From Muricea muricata (taxonomy: Eukaryota > Cnidaria > Anthozoa > Malacalcyonacea > Plexauridae), in the NCBI GenBank assembly GCA_963855995.1, contig OY979717.1, positions 30,698,297 through 30,762,296 of the forward strand: a stretch of 64,000 bases of DNA. Reading direction: 5' to 3'. Positions 1-10,212 of this stretch are shown piece after piece. Position 1 is the first letter of the stretch. The number at the start of each line of letters is the position of its first letter. The notes beneath the pieces are model-generated. The model searched no databases. It worked only from the letters and a program-made list of their open reading frames with translations, and was not told the origin of the DNA. The translations under genes were made by a program, and so were the position numbers.

Positions 1-990
1 CGTTTTTACGATATTTCTTATGTTTTGTTGAAAAAAGACTAAAGAGAGCTGAGAGCCAACAGTCCAACACCATCTTTGGTCCGGTAGTCCGCTAAAACAA
101 ACTAAATATTTAAATTGGCAAAATAATCATGCTTGCAATAAGTATAACCGTGGGATCTCGCTACGTGCAGTAACACCTCTTTCAGCCTTCACACATATGA
201 TGACTTCAGCTAACGCTTGCGTATTTTTAATTAAACCAGTATACTTTATAAAAGGGCACTTTTGCCCCCCCCCCTGCCCCCCTTGAGAAAGGGCAAGAGG
301 GGCTCCCCCCCCCCTGCGCTCCCCCTTTCCGGCGTCCCTGAATAAGATATACACTAGCTGTTATCATTCACCACAACTGATGCTTGAACTCCAGAACATC
401 CACGTAGTATTTAGCGAAATTTGAGTAACATATATTCTTATTATAACTCTTCTTTCGACTCCAAAAGAAACCGATATATTATGAAACCGAGATTCTGTAG
501 AGGCTTTTAGGGTGAAGCAAACCTAGTTTCAGCAAATATTTTTATCTTAATTGTCTTCATACAGGTAGTTACATTAAAACTACAAAACATGTAGGGGTAT
601 GATCAACCACAATGCAATGCGAACATTTGTGTACCTTTTCAAAGCCACGAAAATAGCCGTTTGTTGCTCAGAACATGAACTAGCGTTGGTATAATATCCG
701 AATGAATAAGCTAAAGGTAATTAACAAAGAAAAGAGAAACATACAACATTGTTGAAAATTGTGGTTTTTTTATTCTAGATCTGGTAATGTTTCAGCACTG
801 AAGTAAACATACGCTCGCATTCCATTGTAGATGAGAATGCATCTTTAATAATGATTAATGCTATCGATGCAAACTTTATACTTACCGTACAACAGTTAGG
901 AAAGTACTTTTGGGAAGTGGTTCAACGATCCTGCGGATATGAAGGACTGGCGTTATTTAGTATTCATTTTCTGCTATCATTACTATTTAG
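1..990. other. upstream sequence, no gene recognised
   Basis: No convincing exon. Positions 265-325 are C-rich tracts ending CCCTG, which could be one end of a decayed DNA transposon. The region just before 991 is a pyrimidine-rich intron end. Confidence 0.5.
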
Positions 991-1174
991 ACATCGTTTG
1001 AAATGCTGGAACGTAAAAAACAAAATGAGAACACGCTGTGGACGGAAATTTTACGATCATCTGTCAAAATATTAGATGAGACATTAATTCCAGGAGAATA
1101 TGGCGCAATAGTAGCACAGGGAACCCTCAATGGTGCGAAGGAAACCAATACATGCTCTCTTAAAATGCTTAAAG
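991..1174 (+). CDS. kinase exon 1 in window: juxtamembrane and N-lobe
   Basis: Acceptor TTTAG ends at 990; donor is AAAG|GTAATA. It encodes the segment leading into the kinase (LWTEI), the P-loop IPGEYGAIV in which the first glycine of GxGxxG is replaced, and SLKMLK with the ATP-anchoring lysine. It ends in phase 1, which joins exon 2 to give a Glu codon. Hydrophobic residues coded just 5' are in another frame and cannot be part of this exon. Confidence 0.85.
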
Positions 1175-4100
1175 GTAATAATATTAACCGATTCGGTTTT
1201 GTTATTTCAAAAAAAAGACTCATTTAAGCTCCCCACTAGATTTACACTCTCCCACCAGGATATTTCTCATTATTAGGAATCAGAGATACCGTACCTACGA
1301 TTTTAACGTCTTAGCCAAAAACATACGGCAGTAAAATTTTTGATACACCAGTTCCAAGATGCCTTTTAAGCATTTCTATTTTCCATTATATTTCTATCGT
1401 GACAAAAGCCATACAAATCATTGATATCGTTTCTGCGTGACTTTGAAGCCCGGCTAATCAACACCAGTAAACTGGTTTTTTGAAATACCTGTATATAACT
1501 CGTGAAAAATGTGAATTTTCATGCAGGCTGTGTATGAAGTGTCGAAAACTGCTTGAAGCGCTCATACGCATATGCTAATCTTGCATGGGTTGCATCAAAC
1601 CTTGGTGTTTGCCAACGTCTGTTTATTTCAAAATCATAAAACGAAATTGGTATTGATCCCGACAAGGTTGCTGTAAAAATATCTCGGCCACAAAATTATT
1701 TTTTCACACTTTTGGGGATTAGTCATAGCTTACGCACGTAGAAGTGCAGTTCCAGTCATTTCTTTACATCTCATAGACACTCATTCGCTGTGTGATGATG
1801 CATGTTGTATTATCTGAACACCGAATAACGGCGAATAGCACGACAAGGAAGAGAGTTACAAATTAAACTTCTATTGGGAATTTGTACTGTGAATTTAAGT
1901 ACTTTTCCATAGGCACTCCAACCCAGGTTTAGGCCAACCTGTGTTAAACAAATTAATTAGCCGGCCTCGCAAAGATGAAGAACGTTCGGCTCAAATATCA
2001 AATAAAAAAGTAACTACACTGATACCATACGCTTTGATACCACATGCAGACATATGGAATCTGTATTATAAAGTAGACAGTAATTAGATACTAAACATGC
2101 CCGTTCAAACGCAAAATGGAAAATTCTATGTAGACAAAATTGGGCCAAATTTAAACAATTGTTGAATTATTTGCAACAAATACACAGCAATTTTTTTTTC
2201 TGATCTAAATTGATAAGCTTCACTAGTAAAGACCTCAATCAAGTGATCATCAATCACGTTTTCAAAATCGTGATGTTTGCATCGAACCAATTTTCACCTT
2301 TGTTTAAAGAGAAATAAACCCATCATGTTTCTTGGGAAAATAGAAATTCTAAGAAAATATTGAAATGTATTCTACGAGTTTAAATAATATGATGTAAATA
2401 TCATAAAAAATGAAATAAAGCTACATTTTAGCATTGCCAATCAAAAATAAATATTACTGATTGAGGTTTTAAATTGCTTAGTTTATAGACTATAGGATTA
2501 ATAGAACATTGCACGATCGACGGTTTAAGATAGGAATTTGCAATATTTGTTTTCACTGTTGGAAGACAAAATTCATCCTCGCGCCGTCGTGGTGTGATGT
2601 TGTCTATATATTTGCCTTCGAAAAATTACTTTGAACTTTTTTTTGTTTCAGAGAACGCTTCAACAGATGAGTATCGTGATTTAATGAATGAATTGACCAC
2701 CATTTCTTCAATAAGCATCCATGAAAATATTGTTAACTTAATTGGTGCCTGCACAAGTGATGATGGTTCGTAATAAATATGTTATGGATGTTTGAAAGAA
2801 TTATTTAATTGTTGAGGAGGTTTTTCAACAAGAATCCATAATCAGGGGGAATGTTTTTTTCGACACGATATATTATAATACTCACTTTGACCAACGATGA
2901 ACTATACGGTTTATACAATTCGAAGTTTAGCCAATATATGGTTATACGTCTTCGTTTCCAGGTCCTTTAATCTTATTGCTCGAATTTTGTTCCATTGGTA
3001 CTCTTGAGAGCAGTCTTAGAGAAACCGAGAAAAGCAAGTTGCTGTTGAGAACGAAGACGAAGATACGTTTGGAGAACGAAATTGCAAGAGGAATGTGTCA
3101 TCTTTTTGACGCTAGGGTGAATATATTTTGCTGTTATGTTGGGATTAAGGCATAGAGATATGGTTACGGTTGGGGCACAGGATAAGGAATAAATTTGAAC
3201 AGGCATTGGCATTACGTTCAGTATTATGGTAGCAATTCGTAAATGAAACTGAGTTTAAAGTACTAATTCACAAAACGTGTAGATAGTAAAAATAGTAATT
3301 TACAACGTGGTTATTTTTGAGGCACAACAAGTAGTGCGGTTACTTCAAGCAACGTATCTATGTATATACTTCATAATATAGATTATAGTTTTTTGTCATA
3401 ATATAAATCATAATATAGATTATAAATTTTATAGATTGTTCATCGGGATCTTGCATCGAAAAATATTCTTCTGACTGTGGATTTTACGCCAAAAATTTCC
3501 AATTTCGGGCAATCTCGTGACATTTATGAGCGGGGCACTTACCGGAAGCTTACTCAGGCAAGTTAAAACCATAGAAATAATAGATATAGAATGCGTACTC
3601 GGTCACGAATCATGTCTCCACTTTTTTTCGCAAGTGCCCTTTTAAATCCGCCATATTGAATTTGACCAGGAGTTGAACTGCAGAGTATACATACAAAGTT
3701 CATCATAAATAAATCACTTAAATAGTATCACATTTACAGTTTAGAATATAGTGCTCTTGAAGAAAGAAAATGAAAGAAAATAAAATAAATTTTACTCGTG
3801 GTTTTGAGTAATATTTTAAGAGTATAATTTACTCAAAATAATGAGTAACTATGGGTGCATTCATTTACTCAAAGGTTTGCGTTATTTTTACTCAGAATTT
3901 TTTGCAGTGTAGTTCTTATATATCTCATATAGTCGTGTATTTAACACAAAAAACTGTTGTAGTTTTGCGTAAACATGATTTAATTTTGAAACATTTTGCA
4001 TTCCCGAAGCATGACTGAAAATTAATTTCGCTATAAACAAATCCAAAGGGGCCAAATAATCGTTTTTTCATTGACTTTTGAAGCTTAATAATATATCTTT

Positions 4101-7100
4101 AAGTTTCTGTTTCAAAAAACAGCAGCTATGTAAACTATAGTAAACTATTATGTTGAGTGTAAAATGTAATTGTATGAGCAAATATCGATTACTTAAAATT
4201 GCCATTGCCAAATTGCATGCCTTTTAAATATATTTTCTCAAGAAACACAGACAAAAACCATCAAAGGTAACCATTTCGTTCTTTGTAACTATCAATCATC
4301 GTTACTGTTCTCATATATATGTATTTTAAAACGCTAAAACACACCTGTTGAGATTGTTTTTCATCCTCTGACTCTGTTTTTGAGTTTTATCTTTTTCGGC
4401 TTTTGCAGCAATCTTGAAAACTTGTATTTTGTAACTCCAATTTCTTTGTATTATCTGCTCAGGACTAATCCTTTCTCGTAAAAAAACTCATAAAATTCGT
4501 TTTCCTTTGTTTAAAAGTTTTTATGAACCATTTTTCCATGTAAATTCACAAATTTTTATCGTTCTGTAAACTTTGCTTGACAAAAAAAATCACACTCCTC
4601 GCAACCGCGCGAAATTCTCTGCGTAAGAGTCTGGGACTAGCTAAATGCCCTTATAAATCCGCCATTTTGTGGAGACAAAATTTTTACTGAGAAAAGATAG
4701 GAGTACGCATTCTATATCTATTATTTCTATGGTTAAAACACATCACATACAAGCAATTAAAGTAATAAAGAGAATAACCCAGCCTAGATATTGGGCCAAA
4801 TGACGACCTCATCTGTATACTACTATCTGCACTGGTATGAATGATTTATAAAAAATAGGATTTCAGTTTTTGTCGTTATCATTCAAGAATAATATTTGAC
4901 AACGTCTGAAACAGCTTTGCATGCAATTACTTAACTATGGAAATGTAAATGTTAAAAATAATTATTTTCTTTACGTTTTGCATATGTAGCGTCGTAATTA
5001 AACAATACGTAATTGTAGTTTTCCACTTTCCATTTGAACTTTAATTACGTGTGTTTACACTCGAATATTTTCTAATTTTAAGCAACATGATTGCAAAACT
5101 GCGATTGCAAACCTAAGCAATGGTCCCAAAGGAGCAAGAAAGAAATGCTCTTCACTGATAAAAATAGGCACGCTAAGCGTACATGAATCTGCTCAGAGTG
5201 ATTTCATGGCCATACAAAGAAAAAAATAGAGCATGCATATGCGCATTGTTTAAAATTTGGTTGATTTATTTAAGTTATCAACCAACCATGAATAAACAAC
5301 GCACACCCAGTATATTACAGTAGTTCATGCCTCTAACGGTACGATCATTTGCATTGAAATAATCCCCTACCACTCGTTCCAAAAAGGAAAATTACTGGAT
5401 TGTCCTCCTATACGGACCTATCAGTCGGAGAATAAAATTTATATCCGGCCAAATTAAATTCAAAAAGCTCTTGCGTTTACGCGTTGATAATCGTATAAAT
5501 CGTCACCAACGTAATTTATTTTGTAATTTCCAGGCTAGTTTGTCGAGCCGATGGATGGCCATAGAATCGCTAATGGATGGATTGTTCACCACGCAAAGTG
5601 ATGTGTATGTCAGATATTTAATAGGAAAAAATATGTGAATCCTTTCTGTAGCACTAGTGATCTTCTTCCATCTTTCCTTTTTTCTTTCTGAAAAATTTCG
5701 CTGCTGTTCAAAGGCTAGTCTAACGCTTTAATGGGGATTGTGAAAATTTAACACTTATTCTACGAAGTCGAGTCGTATATCGCTCATATACGATGAGAGT
5801 GAGTAGAATAACTGTTTTAATATATAGACAACAACTGCTATGCCAAAAAAATTTCCCAGTGCAGTTATATTTTAATAAAATATACTTATTAGTCAGTTTA
5901 GCAATGTAAACAACTTCAGCTAATAACGCATGAAACATTACTTGTCGTTATTTGAAATTATTTTTCAAGCAAATTTTGCCAAAAAGTTTCAAATTCTTAA
6001 AAAATATGAATGCTTTGGGGGAAACAAACGCTTGTTGACCTCAAAATTGAGCACAGTTTTTGTTTTTACAGCAATTCAAAACAATTATAATCTTTTCCAG
6101 CTTTCAGGAGACTTATTAAGTATCAATTCGTAAAAAATGTATTTTATACTTGTTTAGGTGACATTTAAATCATGTACTTACCTTCAAACTGTGTTGTACT
6201 TGTGGCCAAGAAAGGCTGCCATAACGCTCAAAACAAGAATTTCTGCGATCGAAAATCTTTCGGCCGCCATCTTGCTTTCTCTAGTAATAGGATATGAGCT
6301 AATATCCTACTAGTAGCGAGCCAATTGGATTACAGAATACTTAATATTCGATGGCAGTCTATATAATAAATAATATTAATTTCTGGTCCGAGAGACCATG
6401 AATATATCAAATTCGCCCCGCCGCCAAATAAGGAGATATCGTCGTCCATGCTGTTTTCAAATTCCAACGTTTTATAATAAGCTATGAACTATTGAAAAGA
6501 CAAACATGCTTCCTGATGAAAACATAAACAAAACACGAACTTCGAGCTTTATTTTCATAGCTGTACGAAGTAATTTTCAAAATTACAATTGTCACAGTTG
6601 CCACTTTTTTCACATAGAAATAACAGTTTTTACGGTTTTGATTTTCTTTAATTGTGCAACATAATTTTGCCTTCAAAGGTGGTCGTTTGGAGTTGTGATG
6701 TGGGAAATTGAAAGCGGAGGTTAGTACTCGTATTTCATGTTGTTGCCGAATAAATTCTGGGCAGCTGTATCACATCATATCGACTTTGTTGTTAAGGAAA
6801 GTACCAAATGATTCATATTAATTGAGGCATATTAATCTTTTATAATTCTGTGACGCGTGTTGAACGTTTTAGGAAATATTCGATTCATCAACTATGAATT
6901 GCTTTGATTTCGATGTGTATCCCTGTAAGTCTCTTCTTAGCTTAAAATGCGAGTAGAATTGCCTAATTCAATTACTTTGTCGTCCAAAATACTTAACTAT
7001 ACTGGGGCTAATTGTCTAGCGTAAGAAAAGCTAATTAAATTATCGTCTGCGTATTTGCAGGTATTATAGCACAGTCAATATACGCATTGTATAAATTACG

Positions 7101-8608
7101 CTGGCTCTTATCGTCGCGAGATAGCCCTTCTGTGACTTCAAATTATTAATGGTAGCTGCACAGCTATTTGTTTGTTTATTATTACAGGTTGCATTCCGTA
7201 TAACGAATTTAAAGTTACCGATCTTGTTGGTCAATTACATGCGGGACATCGTTTGCCAAAACCGGAGCAAGCGTCAAAAGAAATGTATGTGCATGCATGG
7301 CGTTAACTTCACAAGAATAGCATGTGGTGAATGTGCAGGACGGCAGAAAATAATTTGATTTTGAGATGACATACATTTTACTCATTATCAAAGTATCTTA
7401 TTTAGATCTTATATAGAATAATGTAAATATTCATCTTTTTCTCTTTCTTTACAGATACCAGCTCATGCTTAATTGCTGGAACAAAAACCCGCATCTTCGT
7501 CCTACATTTCATGAAATTGTTGATATCACAAATGAAACTGTATCTTTCAAAAACCAAGGTGCGTTCAAATAAGATTCATGCATGGTGTTTGTTCGTTCGT
7601 TCGTTCGTTCGTTCGTTCGTTCGTTCGTTCGTTCGTTCGTTCGTTCGTTCGTTCGTTCGTTCGTTCGTTCGTTCGTTCGTTCGTTCGTTCGTTCGTTCGT
7701 TCGTTCGTTCGTTCGTTCGTTCGTTCGTTCGTTCGTTCGTTCGTTCGTTCGTTCGTTCGTTCGTTCGTTCGTTCGTTCGTCGAACTGCTATATATCTACA
7801 AAATACAATGTTTATAAATGCAGAACGAAACCGAATTGTGAAATTATTTAAACTTCAAGTACTTGTATGTATGCCAATTTCAATAAGAAACATGCCGCTA
7901 AGCATCGTAAGCTAAGTATTGCTCAAAGTTAGTAAACTCCATAATAATAATAGTAAATAGAACTATAGCGTTTCTTGCAAAACAATAAAACTCAATAAAA
8001 CAATAAAAATTGCTACCTATCCCATGTTAGAGTGGGTAAATTAGGCATTACTATTGGTTGTTATGAAATGAACTCAATTTACATGTGATGAGATTGGTTC
8101 GATATTTTGCATGAACCTAAACTCCAAAATAGATAATCAGTTGTATTTTCTCCGAGTCGTTTCATTAACTACTGATAAAACTACTGCATACACAGCTAGG
8201 TGCTTTAAGGTTGTCGTATGATAAATCTAAAAAATAAAATCCAGGCACGTAAAGTGCGATGGTTACAGTACTATTAGTCATGTCGCATAGTCATTGTGCG
8301 GAAAGCCGTGAACAGAAAGAATGGCTAATGATGATGCTAATGTATGCGATGTGTAAGATAATACAATAAAATAAACTTAAGCGACTTGCCCGTTGACCAT
8401 AGCTCATCGCATTTTTCACGCATGGCTTTCACGTTTGACTTTATCATGGGACAATCTTAGTGCAAGTAGCTGTATTCCCCATACAATAAAAAAAATTCAA
8501 CGTTAGCGAAATTCTAAATTATTTTCGTTTTCTACAGCCACACCTGCTAACAATTTCTATGTTTCAGTTTTAGTTGATGCATCCTTTACCACAGCTAATT
8601 CTCAGTGA
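991..8608 (+). CDS. tyrosine kinase gene, nine exons, probable pseudokinase or atypical kinase (5' end outside window)
   Basis: Model join(991-1174, 2652-2765, 2962-3116, 3435-3557, 5534-5604, 6679-6719, 7188-7284, 7455-7558, 8538-8608). All exon phases agree and the joined reading frame is open to the TGA at 8606, giving about 319 codons. In order it shows a juxtamembrane W-x-E-I segment, a glycine loop (IPGEYGAIV), the VAIK-type lysine (SLKMLK), the alphaC glutamate, the hinge, [11 protein letters not shown] in place of [23 protein letters not shown] and the CW-x4-RP motif of the C-lobe. The layout is that of receptor tyrosine kinases (FGFR-like order). It would phosphorylate tyrosines or act as a signalling scaffold at the membrane. 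No extracellular or transmembrane exon is recognisable in 1-990, so the gene probably begins upstream. The Asp-to-Asn change in DFG should weaken Mg binding. The kinase call is firm; catalytic state and receptor class are not. Confidence 0.88.
1175..2651 (+). other. kinase intron 1
   Basis: A 1.5 kb AT-rich intron between exons 1 and 2. I see no further exon or recognisable transposon in it. Confidence 0.7.
2652..2765 (+). CDS. kinase exon 2: alphaC helix and beta4
   Basis: Acceptor TTTCAG at 2646-2651; donor GATG|GTTCGT. It codes the alphaC helix ([10 protein letters not shown], with the conserved Glu) and [14 protein letters not shown], the usual receptor tyrosine kinase sequence around beta4. 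A stronger-looking donor GTAATA lies 4 nt downstream, but only the GTTCGT site keeps frame with exon 3. Confidence 0.87.
2962..3116 (+). CDS. kinase exon 3: hinge and alphaE
   Basis: Acceptor CCAG at 2958-2961; donor AGG|GTGAAT. Reads [19 protein letters not shown], the hinge and alphaD region, then alphaE ending MCHLFDAR, in frame with IVHRDL of the next exon. The loop between alphaD and alphaE is Lys/Arg-rich. Confidence 0.87.
3435..3557 (+). CDS. kinase exon 4: catalytic loop and NFG motif, GC donor
   Basis: Starts after TATAG. Codes [12 protein letters not shown] (catalytic Asp and Asn present) and KISNFGQS, where DFG has become NFG, then the start of the activation loop ([11 protein letters not shown]). 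The exon ends ACTCAG|GCAAGT, a GC-AG intron donor with otherwise perfect consensus. The phase-0 join to exon 5 is clean. Confidence 0.88.
3570..4731. mobile_element. hAT-like MITE inside kinase intron 4
   Basis: Terminal inverted repeats of about 28 bp start CATAGAAATAATAGATATAG at 3570 and are mirrored up to 4731. The element is flanked by an exact 8-bp target duplication GTTAAAAC (3562-3569 and 4732-4739), the length expected for hAT. It is 1162 bp and has no transposase. Subterminal CCGCCAT motifs also recur in inverted orientation (about 3649 and 4660). The left target copy overlaps the kinase exon 4 donor. Confidence 0.85.
3780..3912. repeat. nested repeat with ACTCAAA motifs ending in TTTTTTGCAGTGT
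   Basis: Several TTACTCA/GAGTAA motifs lead into ATTTTTTGCAGTGTAG. The same motif-rich family with inverse terminus ACACTGCAAAAAAT occurs at 37258-37560, so this is probably a second small element nested in the hAT-like MITE. The left boundary is unclear. Confidence 0.45.
4740..5533 (+). other. rest of kinase intron 4
   Basis: AT-rich intronic sequence after the MITE. No exon or transposon recognised. Confidence 0.6.
5534..5604 (+). CDS. kinase exon 5: activation segment end
   Basis: Acceptor TTCCAG; donor GATGT|GTATGT. Encodes [20 protein letters not shown], where RWMAIES corresponds to KWMAPE of receptor tyrosine kinases, then SDV, completed as DVW by exon 6. Confidence 0.87.
5605..6678 (+). 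other. kinase intron 5
   Basis: About 1.07 kb. Apart from the antisense small-ORF candidate at 6184-6270, nothing is recognised. Confidence 0.6.
6184..6270 (-). CDS. candidate antisense small ORF (28 aa) in a kinase intron
   Basis: On the minus strand ATGGCGGCCGAAAG opens a 28-codon frame ([20 protein letters not shown]...) with a hydrophobic centre. It stops with TGA two bases before a perfect donor AG|GTAAGT at 6181. A GC-rich start context followed by a strong splice donor looks like a first exon of an antisense transcript nested in the kinase intron. It may be chance or part of a repeat; function unknown. Confidence 0.2.
   Translation of the reverse strand: MAAERFSIAEILVLSVMAAFLGHKYNTV
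6679..6719 (+). CDS. kinase exon 6: alphaF microexon
   Basis: A 41-nt exon between TTCAAAG and GTTAGT. It encodes [13 protein letters not shown], the alphaF helix that anchors the catalytic spine. Phases on both sides match (GAT GT+G; GGA G+GT). Confidence 0.85.
6720..7187 (+). other. kinase intron 6
   Basis: Contains a decoy TTTTAG acceptor near 6872 followed by an open stretch. Using it would break frame with exon 6, so it is treated as intronic. Confidence 0.6.
7188..7284 (+). CDS. kinase exon 7: alphaG
   Basis: Acceptor ATTACAG; donor GAAAT|GTATGT. Encodes [20 protein letters not shown] followed by RLPKPEQAS, the alphaF-alphaG region typical of tyrosine kinases. Confidence 0.87.
7455..7558 (+). 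CDS. kinase exon 8: alphaH and CW-RP motif
   Basis: Acceptor TTACAG; donor CAAG|GTGCGT. Encodes [20 protein letters not shown], the last kinase subdomain. The donor lies 30 nt before a 193-bp (GTTC)n array. Confidence 0.87.
7588..7780. repeat. (GTTC)n microsatellite, about 193 bp
   Basis: About 48 uninterrupted GTTC units directly downstream of kinase exon 8. All frames are open and read as repeats of F-V-R-S; these are not proteins. Perfect homogeneity suggests recent expansion or slippage. Confidence 0.97.
7781..8537 (+). other. rest of kinase intron 8
   Basis: AT-rich with several AATAAA motifs (7984-8005, 8365-8373). No exon recognised. Confidence 0.5.
8538..8608 (+). CDS. probable terminal kinase-gene exon
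   Basis: Acceptor TTCTACAG, then a phase that completes the CAA G of exon 8 and stays open for 23 codons ([20 protein letters not shown]...) to a TGA at 8606-8608. It is short and without known domain, as expected for a cytoplasmic tail. Phase match and a pyrimidine-rich acceptor support it, but another 3' exon is possible. AATAAA motifs occur at 7984-8005 and 8365-8373, upstream of this exon, so polyadenylation is not settled. Confidence 0.5.
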
Positions 8609-9399
8609 CCAAAGATATTTTAAAGTCAGATAATCCGGGATAGTAGATCCGAAATATGGAATGGAAACGCTCATCAGAATTGCGGCCTTTCTTGTTTGGT
8701 AATATAGGTTTTGCTCAAAATATTTTTCACTCGCGTGACTCAGCAAACTTTTTGTCAAACTGAAAGACAACTTAAAACAACTAACATTGTCCGATCACTT
8801 TTCATACTAGGATAGTTTTCACTGCAATTCCGTGTAGTGAAACAACATGCAGCTTAAGTTTCTTCGATGTTTTCCGTAAGGTAGACGCGAAGTGCATTTT
8901 TAAAATTGTTTTGCTTTGAAACGTATGTAACACGTCTGTAACAAACACTGTCGGCAAATTGAGTTGACGTTTCCAGTTCATGCATCACAATCATCTCTAT
9001 GCATGCATGCAAATGGCAACATGGGATTTATTAGCTTAGGGCTTGTTTCATTGCTGGAAGGTTCATGGTCTGGTTTGACTGACTGTAATGCTAAAAGCAA
9101 TCTGGAAAATGTGTATCACTCACATCGAGTCAACGATAAGTTGAACCAGTTATTTAAGACTTCCACGTTTGAAACGCGCATTTATATTGGGCTTTCATTA
9201 GTAATATGTTGGTTATAATTATGTAGTTGAATATTTAACCAGGTTGTAACATGGGTAATTCATGATTGAAAAGTATATATAGCAGTATATGGGAAACGAA
9301 TTGCCGTTTATTCTACTTAAACCTTTCTCTACTTAAATCTTATATCAAATTCCCTCTACCTGATTTTTCATCCCTCCATTTCTACTGGTATTTTCCAAG
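8609..9399. other. downstream of kinase gene, no gene recognised
   Basis: Short ORFs only, no domain. A TGCATGCATGC run lies at about 9000. Confidence 0.5.
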
Positions 9400-9745
9400 A
9401 TGACGAATTAACGCTTGTCTCTGCAGTGTTAGATTAATATGAATCTAGTTCTTCATGTCTCTGAGGATGGTTCTGAATTAGAATTGAAACACTGCGCGTC
9501 TTTAAAGACATGCGTTAAGTCGTCACGAAAATATTTTGTGCACTTAAATTGGACGAGACTCGCTACCAATCCCAGGTGGTTCGATAGCTCAATTGGTAGA
9601 GCGGCGGTTTAGAAACCCGAAGATCATGCAAGATCAAATCCCGCTCGAGACAACGAATTTTTCGTTATTCTCTGCAGTGTTAGATTAATATGAATCTAGT
9701 TTTTTATATCTGGTTCTGAAATAGAACTGAAGCACTGCGCGTCCT
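9400..9745 (+). mobile_element. tRNA-derived SINE, tandem partial dimer
   Basis: A sequence starting CTGCAGTGTTAGATTAATAT occurs at 9421 and again at 9672, a period of 251 bp. Between them lies a tRNA-like block (9578-9652) with an intact A-box-like TAGCTCAATTGGTAGAGC and a decayed B-box-like ATCAAATCCCGC. The acceptor and T stems no longer pair well, so this is a SINE head rather than a functional tRNA. Confidence 0.6.
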
Positions 9746-9769
9746 CAAGAGTTAGGTCGTCAAGAAAAT

Positions 9770-9946
9770 GTTTCGTGCGAGAACATTGATGATAGGGAAC
9801 CAGCTTGGACGCTTTTAGAATGTTTGCCTGAGGTGTCCAAAACATTAATAACAGCCCTTGATGCTGTTGGTGATGATCTTATGAAAACGTGAAAAACTTG
9901 TGCTTGTAAATGACGTTGATTCAAGATGCTTTTTCTGGAAAACGAT
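9770..9946 (+). pseudogene. copia element remnant, gag part (left of BEL insertion)
   Basis: The plus strand reads WTLLECLPEVSKTLITALDA, like the LP-x-S-x-x-x-L-x-x-AL stretch of copia gag (UBN2 type), followed by stops. It breaks exactly at the BEL/Pao target site ACGAT and resumes with zinc-knuckle and protease sequence at 16148. Confidence 0.5.
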
Positions 9947-10132
9947 TGTAATAAAGATTCGCATTTGACCTACATTTTCGCTCTAAAAACCACTCGCAAA
10001 CACAAAACAACAATATATATTTTAGGCACAAAAAACCCCAACAATACATGTGCTTAACTCTGTTTCCTTATATGGAAACACTAACCACTGAACTATTTTA
10101 ATTGTCTGGAGTAATTTCAAATGTTTATGACA
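9947..10132 (-). repeat. BEL/Pao 3' LTR (186 bp)
   Basis: TG...CA ended, apparently identical to 15962-16147, preceded on the plus strand by target copy ACGAT. Confidence 0.95.
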
Positions 10133-10212
10133 CTCCCCACTGTTTAGTCACTGAAAAGTGATAAACACACAAACTGTTCAAATATCAACACTTAAACTAC
10201 AATTTTTAAATG

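Noticed and set aside
851-1075. Hydrophobic ORF (SIHFLLSLLF) as kinase transmembrane segment
   Set aside because: Frame differs from the kinase exon and the sequence is the pyrimidine-rich intron end.
6873-6912. Extra kinase exon after TTTTAG
   Set aside because: In the required phase it hits a TGA, whereas skipping to 7188 gives a perfect kinase alignment.
7511-7915. Long ORFs of repeated FVRS
   Set aside because: They only translate the (GTTC)n array; every frame is open there.
9578-9652. Functional tRNA gene
   Set aside because: Acceptor and T stems do not pair, the B-box is decayed and the block sits in a SINE.
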